Assembly: GCA_958510825.1 (NCBI GenBank)
Contig: OY294054.1
Span: forward strand, 8,472,319-8,536,318
Reading direction: 5' to 3'
DNA from: Brachypterus glaber
Lineage: Eukaryota; Arthropoda; Insecta; Coleoptera; Kateretidae
Length of the DNA stretch: 64,000 bases
The notes under the pieces are model-generated. The model worked only from the letters and a program-made list of their open reading frames with translations. It was not told the origin of the DNA and ran no database searches. Positions 34,610 to 44,660 of this stretch are shown one piece after another; position 1 is the stretch's first letter, and every line of letters begins with the position of its first letter. Made by a program: the position numbers and the translations under genes.

Positions 34610-35100
34610 TTTCAAGTTAATCTGCCTTCTCGTTTCCGAGAATTCCACTATGACCCGGTACCCATACCAGTTGAACGTTTTTGGTCCTTGCTAACTCTTC
34701 TAAGGCTTCTGCACACTCCCTGACTAGGAGTGACCTAGTGCTGGGATTGCACAATGTCTTTAGAGCTGCTTGACTGTCCGAGCAGATGAATATATCGTGC
34801 CCCCGGTGCTGCCTTATTTCCCTGCAATTTCCGCTTCCTGTATGGCATAGACCTCAGCTTGGAAGACAGTGGAAAAGCAGCCAAGTGGAAAACTCTTTTT
34901 GGTTTGGGTGTAACACCCCAGGTTTTTCCCACAAGTAGGCCGTCCATCACTAAGCACCATAAATATGGGGGAGAGGCAACTGCCCAGAGGGCACCCAATG
35001 CAGAGCTGACAGCCTTCCTGTGAGGCAGTGACATTCCTCTCCTCAAGCGCCAACCTAACCCAGCTGATCAGCGCCGTTGGAGTGCCCCTGGATTGAGGCG
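34610..35100 (-). pseudogene. LINE ORF2 RT palm fragment joined to RNase H remnant (copy 1)
   Basis: Near 35,085 the translation 'GTPTALISWVRLALEER' and then 'GCPLGS', followed in another frame by 'YLWCLVMDGLLVG', correspond to RT motifs 3-4 and B. The sequence then jumps within a few codons to 'KSFPLGCFSTVFQAEVYAIQ', the middle of RNase H. The YADD motif, thumb, connection and the first RNase H motif YTDGS, all expected between them, are absent. A one-base deletion after 'YAIQEA' breaks the RNase H frame relative to the 47-kb copy. Confidence 0.75.
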
Positions 35101-35140
35101 CAATAGAGCTAGTGCCTATTCTTTGTGATGTCGCTCCATT

Positions 35141-35728
35141 TTAGCCTCCCTCCCCTAAATGTTTGTTGATTCTTGTGGAGGGGGTGTCTTGACAACACTC
35201 CTCTATTAAATATATGTCAATAATCCTTTCCAACCTTTTAAGGAGGAAGGATGTTAAACTTATTGGTCTAAAGGATTTAGCTATGGTGTAGTCTCTCTTC
35301 CCTGCCTTGGGATTAAAGATAACCCTAGCCTTCCACCATTCTTTGGGAACGTATCCTAGTGCTACAGAGACTCTAAAAACCCTTTTTACCACAGGGGTTA
35401 GGACTTTCAGGCCCCTCTGCAGCAACATCGGAAAAATTCCGTCTGGACCTGCGGCCTTAAATGGTTTGAACTTATTCACTGTCCATGCAATAGAGTTGTC
35501 CGAAATGACTCTGTCTGTTAAAGTCCAGTCCACAGCTGGGATCTGGTTTGCATCCTGAGCCACCCGTTTAGTCTCTTCACCTGGAAAGTGTGTCTCCAGC
35601 AACAGTCTTAGCAACTCTTCACTTGATATGGTCCAAGTACAATCTGCCTTTTTTAGTGAACCAATGGTTTTATTAGACTTACTGCCCAAAACTCTTAGTT
35701 GCCTTGCAGAATCTGACAGGGACTCCAT
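35141..35728 (-). pseudogene. LINE ORF2 RT N-terminal (fingers) fragment (copy 1)
   Basis: 195 open residues including 'KAAGPDGIFPMLLQ' (RT motif 0/1), 'VPKEWWKARVIFNPKAGK' and 'SFRPISLTSFLLKRLERI' (motif 2). It breaks off in 'PSTRINKHLGEGG', before the motif A aspartate block. The next recognisable RT piece begins only about 40 bp downstream, so motif A has been lost. Confidence 0.85.
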
Positions 35729-35799
35729 GTCCTATCGGTATTTTCTCCAGCTGAGTCTGTTGCTACGTCTAATTTCCCCCTTCGCTTTTTACGTCCCAC

Positions 35800-36530
35800 T
35801 CAGAGGACACGCTTCCTCGTATGCTGAGACAACCCTGTTATTGAGACGTGCAACTTCTTCACCAACGTTTCCTCAGGTTCTAGATGGAAAACATGTTTTT
35901 CCCAATTCGTGGACCTGGGGTTACGTTTCCTGACCGGTTCCAATTTATCGGACCTTAGCCAAAATCCAAGCATTTTGTGGTCAGACGTTGCTATGTCCGA
36001 CGTCACCCTCCAGTCGTATATTAGTTCTACTATATCATTCGATACCATAGTTATGTCAATCACCTCCATACGTATACATTAGATACCCTAACAAGGTATG
36101 ACCCCTGTCGTTGGTATCAGTGCTACCCCGTACCGTATGATGTACGTTCGCGGGGCAACCAATTATTAATGGTAGGCGCTGTTCATTCGCGAAGTTGACT
36201 AGGTAAGTCAATTCCCTGGTGGAGATCGGACCCTCGTACGGCAAATATAGACTACCCACCACCACCTTATGACTAGTAAGGTCCCTGGTGCCCAGCTGAG
36301 GGAGTGGAACCATGCTGAGCTCCTGAGATGCCATGATGCAGGACCTTGTGTGCTGTCCTTCTTTGCTAGGATGTTGTAGCCGGCAACCACTAATCCTCTA
36401 ACCTGGTCTCTGTAAACATATGGTTGCTGGATTAATACGATCGAGCCTTTAACGCCGGCGAGGTTGCGGACCAGTCCAGCTGCCCTTGCTGTGTTGAAGG
36501 TTGATCTGGCTTACCCTTATGTCCTCCATG
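35800..36530 (-). pseudogene. LINE ORF2 AP-endonuclease domain (copy 1), frameshifted
   Basis: Starts 'MEDIRVSQINLQHSKG', shifts frame, then 'GLVRNLAGVKGSIVLIQQPY' and 'RDQVRGLVVAGYN'; shifts again to 'VVVGSLYLPYEG', 'IIGCPANVHHTVRGSTDT' and 'NDRGHTLLGYLM'; then 'EVIDITMVSNDI', 'DWRVTSDIATSDHK' and 'RNPRSTNW'. This is the standard APE order. The catalytic Asp expected in the '(G)CDANxHH' block reads Pro here (GCPANVHH), while the terminal SDH motif is kept. At least three frameshifts are present. Confidence 0.85.
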
Positions 36531-36539
36531 ATGGGGTTG

Positions 36540-37190
36540 TTCACAGAAGACGGACGTGGCAATTTACATGGCGCTCCCCGTTTTGCTACCCGAGGCGGGC
36601 GGCTCCGAACTGTTGGACTGGTTTCAGCTTGCGATTCTCCTTAAGGGGATTCGCAAGCATTTCCAGCTCAACGTCCAGTTTCTAGCCGCCAATCCTCGTA
36701 TAGCATCGTGGGAGACCATGAATACCAGGAAACATTCATTTGGCTTCCCACTGGTCCCGACGTGCTTCCAGTTTGCCACGCCGTCCTCTATTTTGGAAAG
36801 CCAAAGGCGCCTTAATTTCCTCGATAGGTTCGAGGTGCTCTAGCTTGAGTAGAAAGCCAATAACTTTTTTGGCCAAGGCGCATCTTTAGACCTTACTGGG
36901 GGGAACGAAACCCCACCCAGCTGCGGAATGGTCCAGCTTCCTACCAGCCAGTCCACCGTTGGCAAGTCGCACGCGGAGATAATGAACCACTCCTGAAAAA
37001 CAATCCCGGAGCCCTCCATTGAGAGAGGTCGCGCGGTTTGCTCCTCTTAGGAACCTTGCCGGAATAGTCCGAAGGCGGCACAGGTGTACCCAACCTGCTT
37101 TGTTTCACCGCTACCATTCCCGTGTTCCCGCCTAAGGGGACTCCCGGACTCACTTTGTTGGGAGGGAGGGGATCCCGGCACAGTAGTTCG
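36540..37190 (-). pseudogene. Probable LINE ORF1 remnant (copy 1)
   Basis: Minus-strand pieces in different frames: 'GNTGMVAVKQSRLGTPVP', 'SDYSGKVPKRSKPRDLSQ' (about 37120-37040), 'CALAKKVIGFLLKLEHLEPI' with 'GKLEARRDQWEAK' (about 36875-36740, Lys/Glu-rich and possibly coiled coil), and 'VSHDAIRGLAARNWTLSWK'. Position upstream of ORF2 and composition fit a LINE ORF1 (gag-like) protein. I see no intact zinc knuckle. The assignment rests mainly on position. Confidence 0.55.
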
Positions 37191-37256
37191 CATGTATGTG
37201 TATGTGTGTTTGTCGTTGCGTGGGTGTGTTAGTGTATGTGTAAGTGTGCACCACCA

Positions 37257-37345
37257 CCAAAGCCTTACAGTGATTCATCAAAAAAGTTTTGAGCGATTGG
37301 AAAGTGGGTAGGTTTTCCTTATTCTACTCCTCGAACTTCGTACAG
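37257..37345 (-). pseudogene. BEL/Pao gag remnant, upstream part; includes the right LINE TSD (37257-37267)
   Basis: On the minus strand this reads 'NKENLPTFQSLKTFFDE', a gag-type helix that joins, across the 11-bp duplication CCAAAGCCTTA and a one-base shift, to 'CKALESVEAM' at 34037. The continuity shows that one gag region was split by the LINE. Upstream of 37,345 I can no longer follow the frame. Confidence 0.65.
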
Positions 37346-38107
37346 AAAGTTTTAGGAAATCTAACAATCTAATGGACAACTTTTTCTGATAGTTCGTCAA
37401 CTTTATGTAGAACATTTTCTCTGTCAGATGGAAAATGGAAAATGGAAAATTTATAACTTAGCAGTCCAGTAGTTTTAGAGGGAAAAAACTATTATTGTTA
37501 AAATTTTTGACAAATTTTAAAGTTTAGTCGACATATGGACACCACATCAATTTTCCACAAACATGACTTATTTGACAAAAAAATGGATATTAGAAAAACT
37601 ATTTAGAATAAACCTGTATACAATGCAAACTTAGAATGTTAAACTTTTTTTAATAGTTGGTCAACTTTTTGTATTGCCTTTTTTTCTGTCAGCGCCATTT
37701 TAAAATTATCTGACATTTTTCTGTGAACAAATAGTGCTCAGAATTTTTTTTTTCAATGAGAAAGGGTGCACCTTTAAGTATTATATAAAAGAAATAATTA
37801 CCAAAGAAGTCATATTTTTTATATTATTTTTATTTTAGTGAACGAACTTGGCGATTTTAAGGAAAAATACAAAACCTGAAATAACTTTAAAACCATCAAC
37901 AATTGGATAAAAACATATGTATGTATGGTTATTTTGATTGGAAATGACCCTTTCAACCACCCCTCTTCGTTTGTAGATATAAATAGAAAAATCAAACTTT
38001 TTGGATAAATTTTTTACTTATATTTTTTGGCAATTTTTGGCGGTTTAAGAAAATTAATGCGCATCTAATAATTTTAAGAGAAGTTTCTAAAGTTGTCAGA
38101 AAAGTAA
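37346..38107. other. AT-rich DNA, no gene seen
   Basis: No protein-like frame. Short repeats of 'GGAAAATGGAAAAT' at about 37,430. It may hold the unrecognisable rest of the BEL/Pao element. Confidence 0.3.
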
Positions 38108-39965
38108 GGGGCGGAATTCCGTTTGGGTTCCAAACCCCTAATTTCTTGGGGTTACAAATTTTAGACTTGATTGTTTTTTCTATATTCTGTGAGCAGTCTT
38201 GATCAAAAAAGTGCTCTGCGCAAAATTCGATAAAATGAAGCGTTTCCGAGAAAAAGGCACTTTTTTAATTCAAAGGCAAACCTTAAAAAAATATTTTTAT
38301 ATTATTTTAAAACTTTGATATATTCTCCCCTTAGGTGAAAAATAAACATCAAATTCGGCCAACTTTAAGGATTTTTTTAAGGTTATTTTAAAAACTTTAC
38401 ATGCGTCATATTTTAACAAACTGAAAATTTATCAGAAAAGTCAGGGGCGGACTTTTGCTATGGTTTCAAACCCCCGAAGCTTTTTAGGGTTATTACTTTC
38501 AGATGTTTGATAAATTTTTTACATTCTGTGGAAAATTTTGTTCAAAAAAAGTACTCTACGCAAAATTCTATAAAATGAAGCGTTTCCGTGAAAAAAGTCA
38601 CTTTTTTTAATCTAAAGCCGAAATGTAATGACAACACGAATAATTTTTATATAAAAAATGATTTGGGCTAAATTGACATTGAATATCAATATAAGTAAAT
38701 TATACTGATTTTTTACAATTTCTTAAAAAAATATTGAGTTAAATGAGTTATTTAAACGAAGAATATGCCTATAGGCATATAATGTATGGTATTAATTATA
38801 CGTTTGGAACCATAAGTCTACCCTGTCTTTTATGACATATTTTCAAAAGTCTGTTATTTTTCTGAAACAATAATTTGTTAAAAAATATTTATTAAAAAAT
38901 TAAAATTAGTTTTTTTTTTATTTTTTATCTTGAGGGTAAAAAGGTAAAATATTATATGAATTTTTAGTTTCATTTTCATGACATACAAAATTGCTCACAG
39001 AGTAGTAATTAAAATCTGAAATTTGTAACCGTAACAAACTTCGGAGGTACGAAAACATAGCGAAAGTCCGCCCCTGACTTTTCAAATAATTCCATGCATA
39101 AAAAGTTTCTAAAAAAGTTGTCTATTTTTTTTAAAATTTTTAACTAAGGGGCGAATATTTTAAAGAAGGGGCGCCCTGGTCAAAAATTTCATATGAACTT
39201 TTTATTTAATTTTAATGAGATACACACATTTTAATAGTTATTTATATACCAAAGGACTAAACTGGCTGTTTTAGTCTCGCTGCATTAGTATTTCCTGAGT
39301 GAGCGTAGCGAGCGACGGAAACAGAAATGCAAGGGACTAAAACAGCCAAGTTTAGTCCTGAGGTATATACACTATTTTTTGCAGGACCAAACATAATTTA
39401 GGTAGGTAGATAAAATTAAAATTAAAAACCACGCGTCTAAAATCGGTTGTTTTATTTTCGTAATTTAATCAAGATGCCTGTAAATTGCGAAAATTCAGTT
39501 TCATGGCTATCGCGATTTCAATTGTTTTTTAATATGGTTGACACAAACGTCAAAAAAATGGACGAAGATGATAAATTTTAAGTTATGTATAAATTGTTAT
39601 AACAATGTTATTTTTAAAGGTTTTCTTTGTTAAAATCAAATAAATTGGTTTGGACTTTGGCTAATTTATTACAAAACACCACCAAACCTAATTTTTGAAC
39701 CAGCAAAGCACATAGTAAGTATAATATTTTAATATTATCAAGGTTGCCGTGATTTTTATTCCCTAGGGAGAAAAACGCAAGTTTGGCCCCGAAAATGAAA
39801 GCTTAAAATTAGGTTGTAGTCTTGGTCGTGCAAAAAAATAATTAATATCATGTTTGAAATAATATAAAAATATTTTTTTACTGTCCTCCTGCCTTTGGAT
39901 TTAAAAAGTGCCTTTTTCTCGGAAGGGCTTCATTTTATCGAATTTTGCGGAGAGTATAAAGTTGA
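38108..39965. repeat. Complex repeat with direct and inverted copies of a 'GGGGCGGA' unit
   Basis: Direct copies begin at 38,108 and 38,443 (period about 335) and share 'CGCAAAATTC', 'TAAAATGAAGCGTTTCCG' and 'AAAGTGC/CACTTTTTT'. Inverted, diverged copies appear at about 39,000-39,085 ('AAAGTCCGCCCCTGACTTTT') and 39,870-39,960 ('CTTCATTTTATCGAATTTTG'). No reading frame of interest. Confidence 0.65.
39246..39369. repeat. Hairpin, about 55-bp arms, apex rich in CG
   Basis: 'TATATACCAAAGGACTAAAC..GGCTGTTTTAGTC' pairs with 'GGGACTAAAACAGCC..GTTTAGTCC..GGTATATA'. The apex contains 'GAGCGTAGCGAGC'. Similar CG-apex palindromes are at 2,630 and 14,705. Confidence 0.7.
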
Positions 39966-39969
39966 CCTC

Positions 39970-41174
39970 CAAATGACCTTGAAAACGTAAATATCCGTAA
40001 AAAATAAATACGACATTTTATTTCCCCCATTAAAATAAACAACTTTTGTCCGACATTTTTTTTTCTAAAATGCATACTATTCGAGATATTTGAAAGTTTC
40101 GGGTTAAAAAAAAAACCGGTATACTATAACAATGTTACATTGCTGAGAAGCGAGCGAAGACGGCTGTCCCCACTCTATAATATCGCGCAAGGCAGTAAAC
40201 CTATGAAAAAAGTTAAAAAAGTTGACAAAAGGTGAGTCATAGCTCGTAAGTCCTGTGATCATCACTTACCTATTTTCTGGGAAAAAAAAACTCCTCCCCA
40301 ATAAATACGGCTCTGAATGCGTAGCACTACATATCTTCACGGTTTATTTAAAATTATATCTAGTAAAATACGGAAGTTTCAAATAATGATATATAGGTTT
40401 TATTGTCCAGCAAACCTCGACATTCCCATTTGATTTATTTGTGAAATCTTCTTCTAATTAAATTAAAAAATTACCTGACCTTAAAACCATTTACTTAGAG
40501 AGCTTCACTTTAATGAGTTTTGGACAAAAATTATCTATGAATCTAAAGATTAAAAATGAAGATACTTTGACAATAGGGTATTGTTTAAAAAGTTATTTTC
40601 ACACTACCGCATTCCATGTCATGCTGTGAAACACAAAAACACTTACGATAATTTGTAAACATGCTCTCACCATTTATACCAAATAATAGTATATTGTTTT
40701 ATTCGGAGAAAAAGTGACACTTTATTTGGCGGGTCTTAGTTTGACAGCCGAGTTGGCTAGAAAGGATCGAAATATAGTATTATTTAAAGCATATGCGCCG
40801 ACTTTGGGGTGCCCAGGGGCCATGCCCGCCTTGGACTCGTCTTAGAGGGGTGTAGGCCTCCTTGGAAAATTGAGATTTTATGTAAAACATATGTTATGGA
40901 TTTGTGTTTTTAAATAAGTTTTGAGTTTTTTTTTCAATCAAATTTACGTATTTCTTTTTTCTTGGATTGTTATTTAAAAAAGTTTTTTACATAAAAGAAG
41001 TAAATTTGCCCTATATTTTCTTAAATTCATGTTTTTTACAAGTGCACTTTATATTTAATTGTTTTTCTTTCATTTGCTACCATATTTTCGGGTCAATTTT
41101 AATGAGCTGATACCGTAGCCGCTCACTTTTTCTTCTTCTATTTTGTAAGATTTAATTTTTTATTGTGGCCTGCC
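39970..41174. other. AT-rich DNA, no gene seen
   Basis: 40,140-40,200 and 40,780-40,850 are locally less AT-rich but hold no credible frame. The word 'GTAGCACTACATATCTTCACGG' near 40,320 belongs to the recurring family also seen near 22,650 and 24,970. Confidence 0.3.
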
Positions 41175-41480
41175 TGTTATTTAGATAACTTAATTAATGT
41201 ATTTTTTAGTTCCCTGGTAGGATTCAGATACCAGGGGATTTTTTTTTTCAAGATTTGTTTTATTTTTTTTGTAAAAAGGAACAGTGCTGCTCAGTATTTT
41301 TACTAAACTATGTTTTTTATTGTATTTTATTTCTAGGTAGCTTAGATGTTATTTAAATAACCTCATTATTGTGTTTTTTAGTTCCCTAGTAGGACTAAGT
41401 TACCAGGGGACTTTTTTTAATTGTTATTTTATTTTTGTAAAAATAAACAGCAGTATTTTTTACCAAACCATGGCTTTATT
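41175..41480. repeat. Two-unit tandem duplication, period about 173 bp
   Basis: 'GTTATTTAGATAAC..TTAGTTCCCTGGTAGGA' at 41,175 recurs as 'GTTATTTAAATAAC..TTAGTTCCCTAGTAGGA' at 41,348. Both units then run through 'TACCAGGGGA' and 'CAGTATTTTTAC', diverged by 15-20 %. Confidence 0.75.
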
Positions 41481-44400
41481 AGCTTATTTCCTTAGTAGGG
41501 AAAGCGATAATGTTATGCTTTCAGGATTCGGTAGAGTGGGATGTTTGTATGTAATATTGAAAGTGACATTATCTGAATTAGCCTGAAGTCACCGGGACAT
41601 AAATTCTTAGTTTTAGTGAAAGAGGAGTATTGTAGTTAAAATTCTTTAGATTGCATGTTAACTTCTCTCTTTGTATGATCAGTTGGTTTGAAAAACGACT
41701 AAGAAACAAAGTTTATAACAGAAAAGACAATGCAGTGCTTTAACTCTATCGAGGCGTTATTATTTTGACTACTTGGACTTTTATGCAGATAGAAAGTGAT
41801 TTGTTTCTAAAAAAACAATACTGCTGACAACAAAACAATACTTATACGTAGTTCAATTTTACAAAAAATATTATCAAATATTGCTACAGAAAAAAAAGGA
41901 TTTTGAAAAAGATTTTGAATTGTAATTATAATAATTATTAAACAAAGTTTTCATTATACGACACAAATTAAGCTATCTACCACACAAAATAACACTATAT
42001 ACCTCCTTTGATTTCCCTAATCCACCCCGATTGCTTCCAAAAACAATCCTAGTTTAGAGCCTTGAAAATACACTTATGGTCCAAAGAAGTTTTTATCTCT
42101 AACAGCCGATATTAAGTTAGGATAAGAATTAGTTATTTCAATTGTTGGTTAAACACAATTAGATAGTAAATGCATGGTTAAACTTAACCGGTAAAAAAGT
42201 ATGGGTTAACTTCTAAACTAACACTTGTTGACAGTTTGGGCAAAAACAAGTAGTTAACTAACGGTCAGCTGTCAAATATCAAAAAGATAACTAATTAGAA
42301 GTTTAAATGACGATTAAAATAAAGGCTGTAAGGCAGGGTTTATCAACTGTGTTTGTTGGAGAAAAACGAACTGTACTGTACAAGAACTTTTGGTAAAATA
42401 ACTGTATGCCAAATTTCACGTCTCCAGCTTAAAGTGTTCTTAAGTTATCGTGACCACAAGATTTCCCGGATATGTCTAGGGCCTCAGACCCAAGTTTACA
42501 AAATTATTTACTGCTGTTTTGCCCTTCTGGATTGGTTTTAAATTTAGTTTCACCTAGTCCAAAACTTCCAGGATACAGCGAAAAAATTACCGCTAAGACC
42601 ATTACCGAGCAGTCCATTACCGCGATCGCCATTACAGCGACAAGCCATTACTTTACCGTTACCATACCGTTACCATTTTTTATATATTATTTTTATTTTA
42701 TGTAAGGGGTTTTTCGTGAGATTGATGACAGTTTTGTTTGGTTAGTTTTGGTTTTGGTTTAGATTTTTACTGATAAAGTGGAACGTTTACTAAATTTATA
42801 CATGTATGTGTGTTTGAGTCTTTTATGTATGTTTGTTTTAAATTTATATCGATTGATTTGTATAAATCCCTAATTAATAATCAACTTAGTACGAATCGTC
42901 ATGAAAAGTGCTAGATGCAAAGACCTCGCTGTATAAAAATATTTCATATACAAGAAAGAAAAGACTGTTAAAAATAAAAAAAATTGGTTTGGTGCCTAAA
43001 TTACGACGTGCTTTGTTGCAAGGGACCTTTGCATACTTCAGACGGTACTGTTTTAAAGGAAACTAGTCATACCCACAACCCTGACCCAGCAGATATATCA
43101 TGTAGAACTTTGTGATTTTTTTCTGCAAAATATTTTATATTTTTTTAAATAGTGTATTTAATATAACATTAAAATGGTATTATATACTTCAAACTTATTA
43201 CAACAACGTTGGTTTGTACTATTTTTAGATTTTTCTTTTATTGTGTCACTACACATAGTGATCAAGTGGCTCCAAAGTTTGTATATCTGCAAGCATGTTG
43301 AGTACTTAAGTCAAATGTTTTGCTTGGTTGAAGCTGAAGCTACATGGTCTGTGTCTATTGCAATAGGCTAAAACTTAAACCAAGTAAACGTAACATTTAT
43401 TGCATTTCATTTTAAAGAATCCTAAGTGGCAAGTAGATGTATGAAATACTAAAAATACTAAAAAATAGTAATACCATTGGAAACAAGGACTAATTGAAAT
43501 TAAAGCAAAATATTGATTTCTCTTTAATTTAATTTTGCGAATAAGGTCAAAAACTGTTTTCTTAATCAGCGTACAGAGATGACACTTGGTACTGAAGAGG
43601 GCCAGCAGCCCGAAACTGTCAGTCTACCAATATTACTCTGTGCGATGATTAGAAAATAGATTGATGGAATAATAAACTGTCTTTATTTATTTTAACTGTG
43701 CTTCTATTTGCTAATTTGCTTAATTGGTTTAAATTTTAGGTTTTCTTTACAGCGAGTCTCTTGGATTTTGATTTATATAATATATAATATACTTTCTTAA
43801 TATACTCAATTGTATATTTCTAATTAGGTTTCTACTTCAAAAATTATTTAATAAAATAACAAGAAACATTTTAATTTTGAACTGACTGACATTTGGCTTG
43901 CATATAAGTGCGGTCTATGGATTTGAGTCCGCTAAAGTAGTTGCAGGGAGTAGAGTAGATGGTACTATACTAGTGCGTGAGTAGCCCTTGGCGAAATTCA
44001 CTTTCGCGAGCATCTAACGATGTCAAGTTCCACGTAGAGAGATGTTAGAGACTTCACCCACATGCAATGGGAGGTGCACCCATTGGGTTCAGATTCAGTC
44101 GCAGTTCACTTCAGAAATATAACATCGCTACATGACCATTGGAATTCCTTTAAAAAATACAATAATAGCTTTCTAGATGCAGTTAAATGATAATTGCATT
44201 CTACGTTTGTGTGGTATAAAACTTTTAACGTGTGTTCCAATTACTAAAACTATTAAACGTTATGGGCTGGGAAAATCCTCTATTGCCTCATGACATCTAC
44301 TATTAATTCTTTTACTAGCTTTTTACTATCTATTAAATAATCCAATCATAATATCCATGTAGGGGAAGGTAGCCTATATCGTACCGGTCCGCAAATCGTA

Positions 44401-44660
44401 CTTTTTTAACTTCGAAAATATTTTTAAGACAACTTATGACTTTCAATAATAGCTAGCTTGGAGATAATACCCTCATACACAATTTGGCCGTTGTAAATGA
44501 ACCTCAAGGTATAGATAAGGTCGGTCAAAAAACATTGCTTAAACTGATGTATGTATCTGCAAGTTTTTCTAAGGATATTTATGTTCAGTTCCAAACCAAA
44601 TTGTTTTATGTGTAATTACATTAATTAATATCAGTCGAATTAGCATATAAACAAAACATA
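41481..44660. other. Mostly AT-rich DNA without a recognisable gene
   Basis: 42,588-42,675 is a short degenerate array of 'CATTACCG'-like words. 43,592-43,620 has a 'CTGAAGAGGGCC..GCCCGAAAC' hairpin (see rejected items). 43,900-44,120 is less AT-rich, with no repeat match inside the window and no open frame; it might be non-coding exon or unique spacer. Nothing else is supported. Confidence 0.3.

Larger units (their letters stand above)
34038..37256 (-). mobile_element. APE/RNase H non-LTR retrotransposon (I superfamily, Loa/R1-like), decayed, copy 1
   Basis: A minus-strand LINE of 3,219 bp with 11-bp target duplications. From its 5' end (37256): a CA-rich leader; ORF1 fragments (about 37150-36560); ORF2 starting 'MEDIRVSQINLQHSKG' near 36530; an AP-endonuclease (36500-35900); RT fingers (35728-35141); a short RT palm segment (35100-34915); RNase H remnants (34895-34610); the C-terminal domain (34595-34125); then a 3' UTR ending near 'TTTACAACTAC'. 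The 3' part is about 93 % identical in protein to the copy at 47075-48361. It is less AT-rich than its surroundings. Several frameshifts and two internal losses make it inactive. Confidence 0.9.

Noticed and set aside
36464..36843. Plus-strand frames of 73 and 95 codons
   Set aside because: Antisense to the LINE ORF1/ORF2 junction on the minus strand, where recognisable LINE protein words are found.
43561..43620. Hammerhead-ribozyme-like core CTGAAGA - GGGCCAGCAGCCC - GAAAC
   Set aside because: The core and stem II fit, and ACAG/CTGT could form stem III, but the cleavage position reads AG instead of U-H and no stem I can be formed. At best a dead relic; not annotated.
43900..44120. Possible exon in a less AT-rich stretch
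   Set aside because: No open frame in any phase long enough, and no recognisable protein or RNA.
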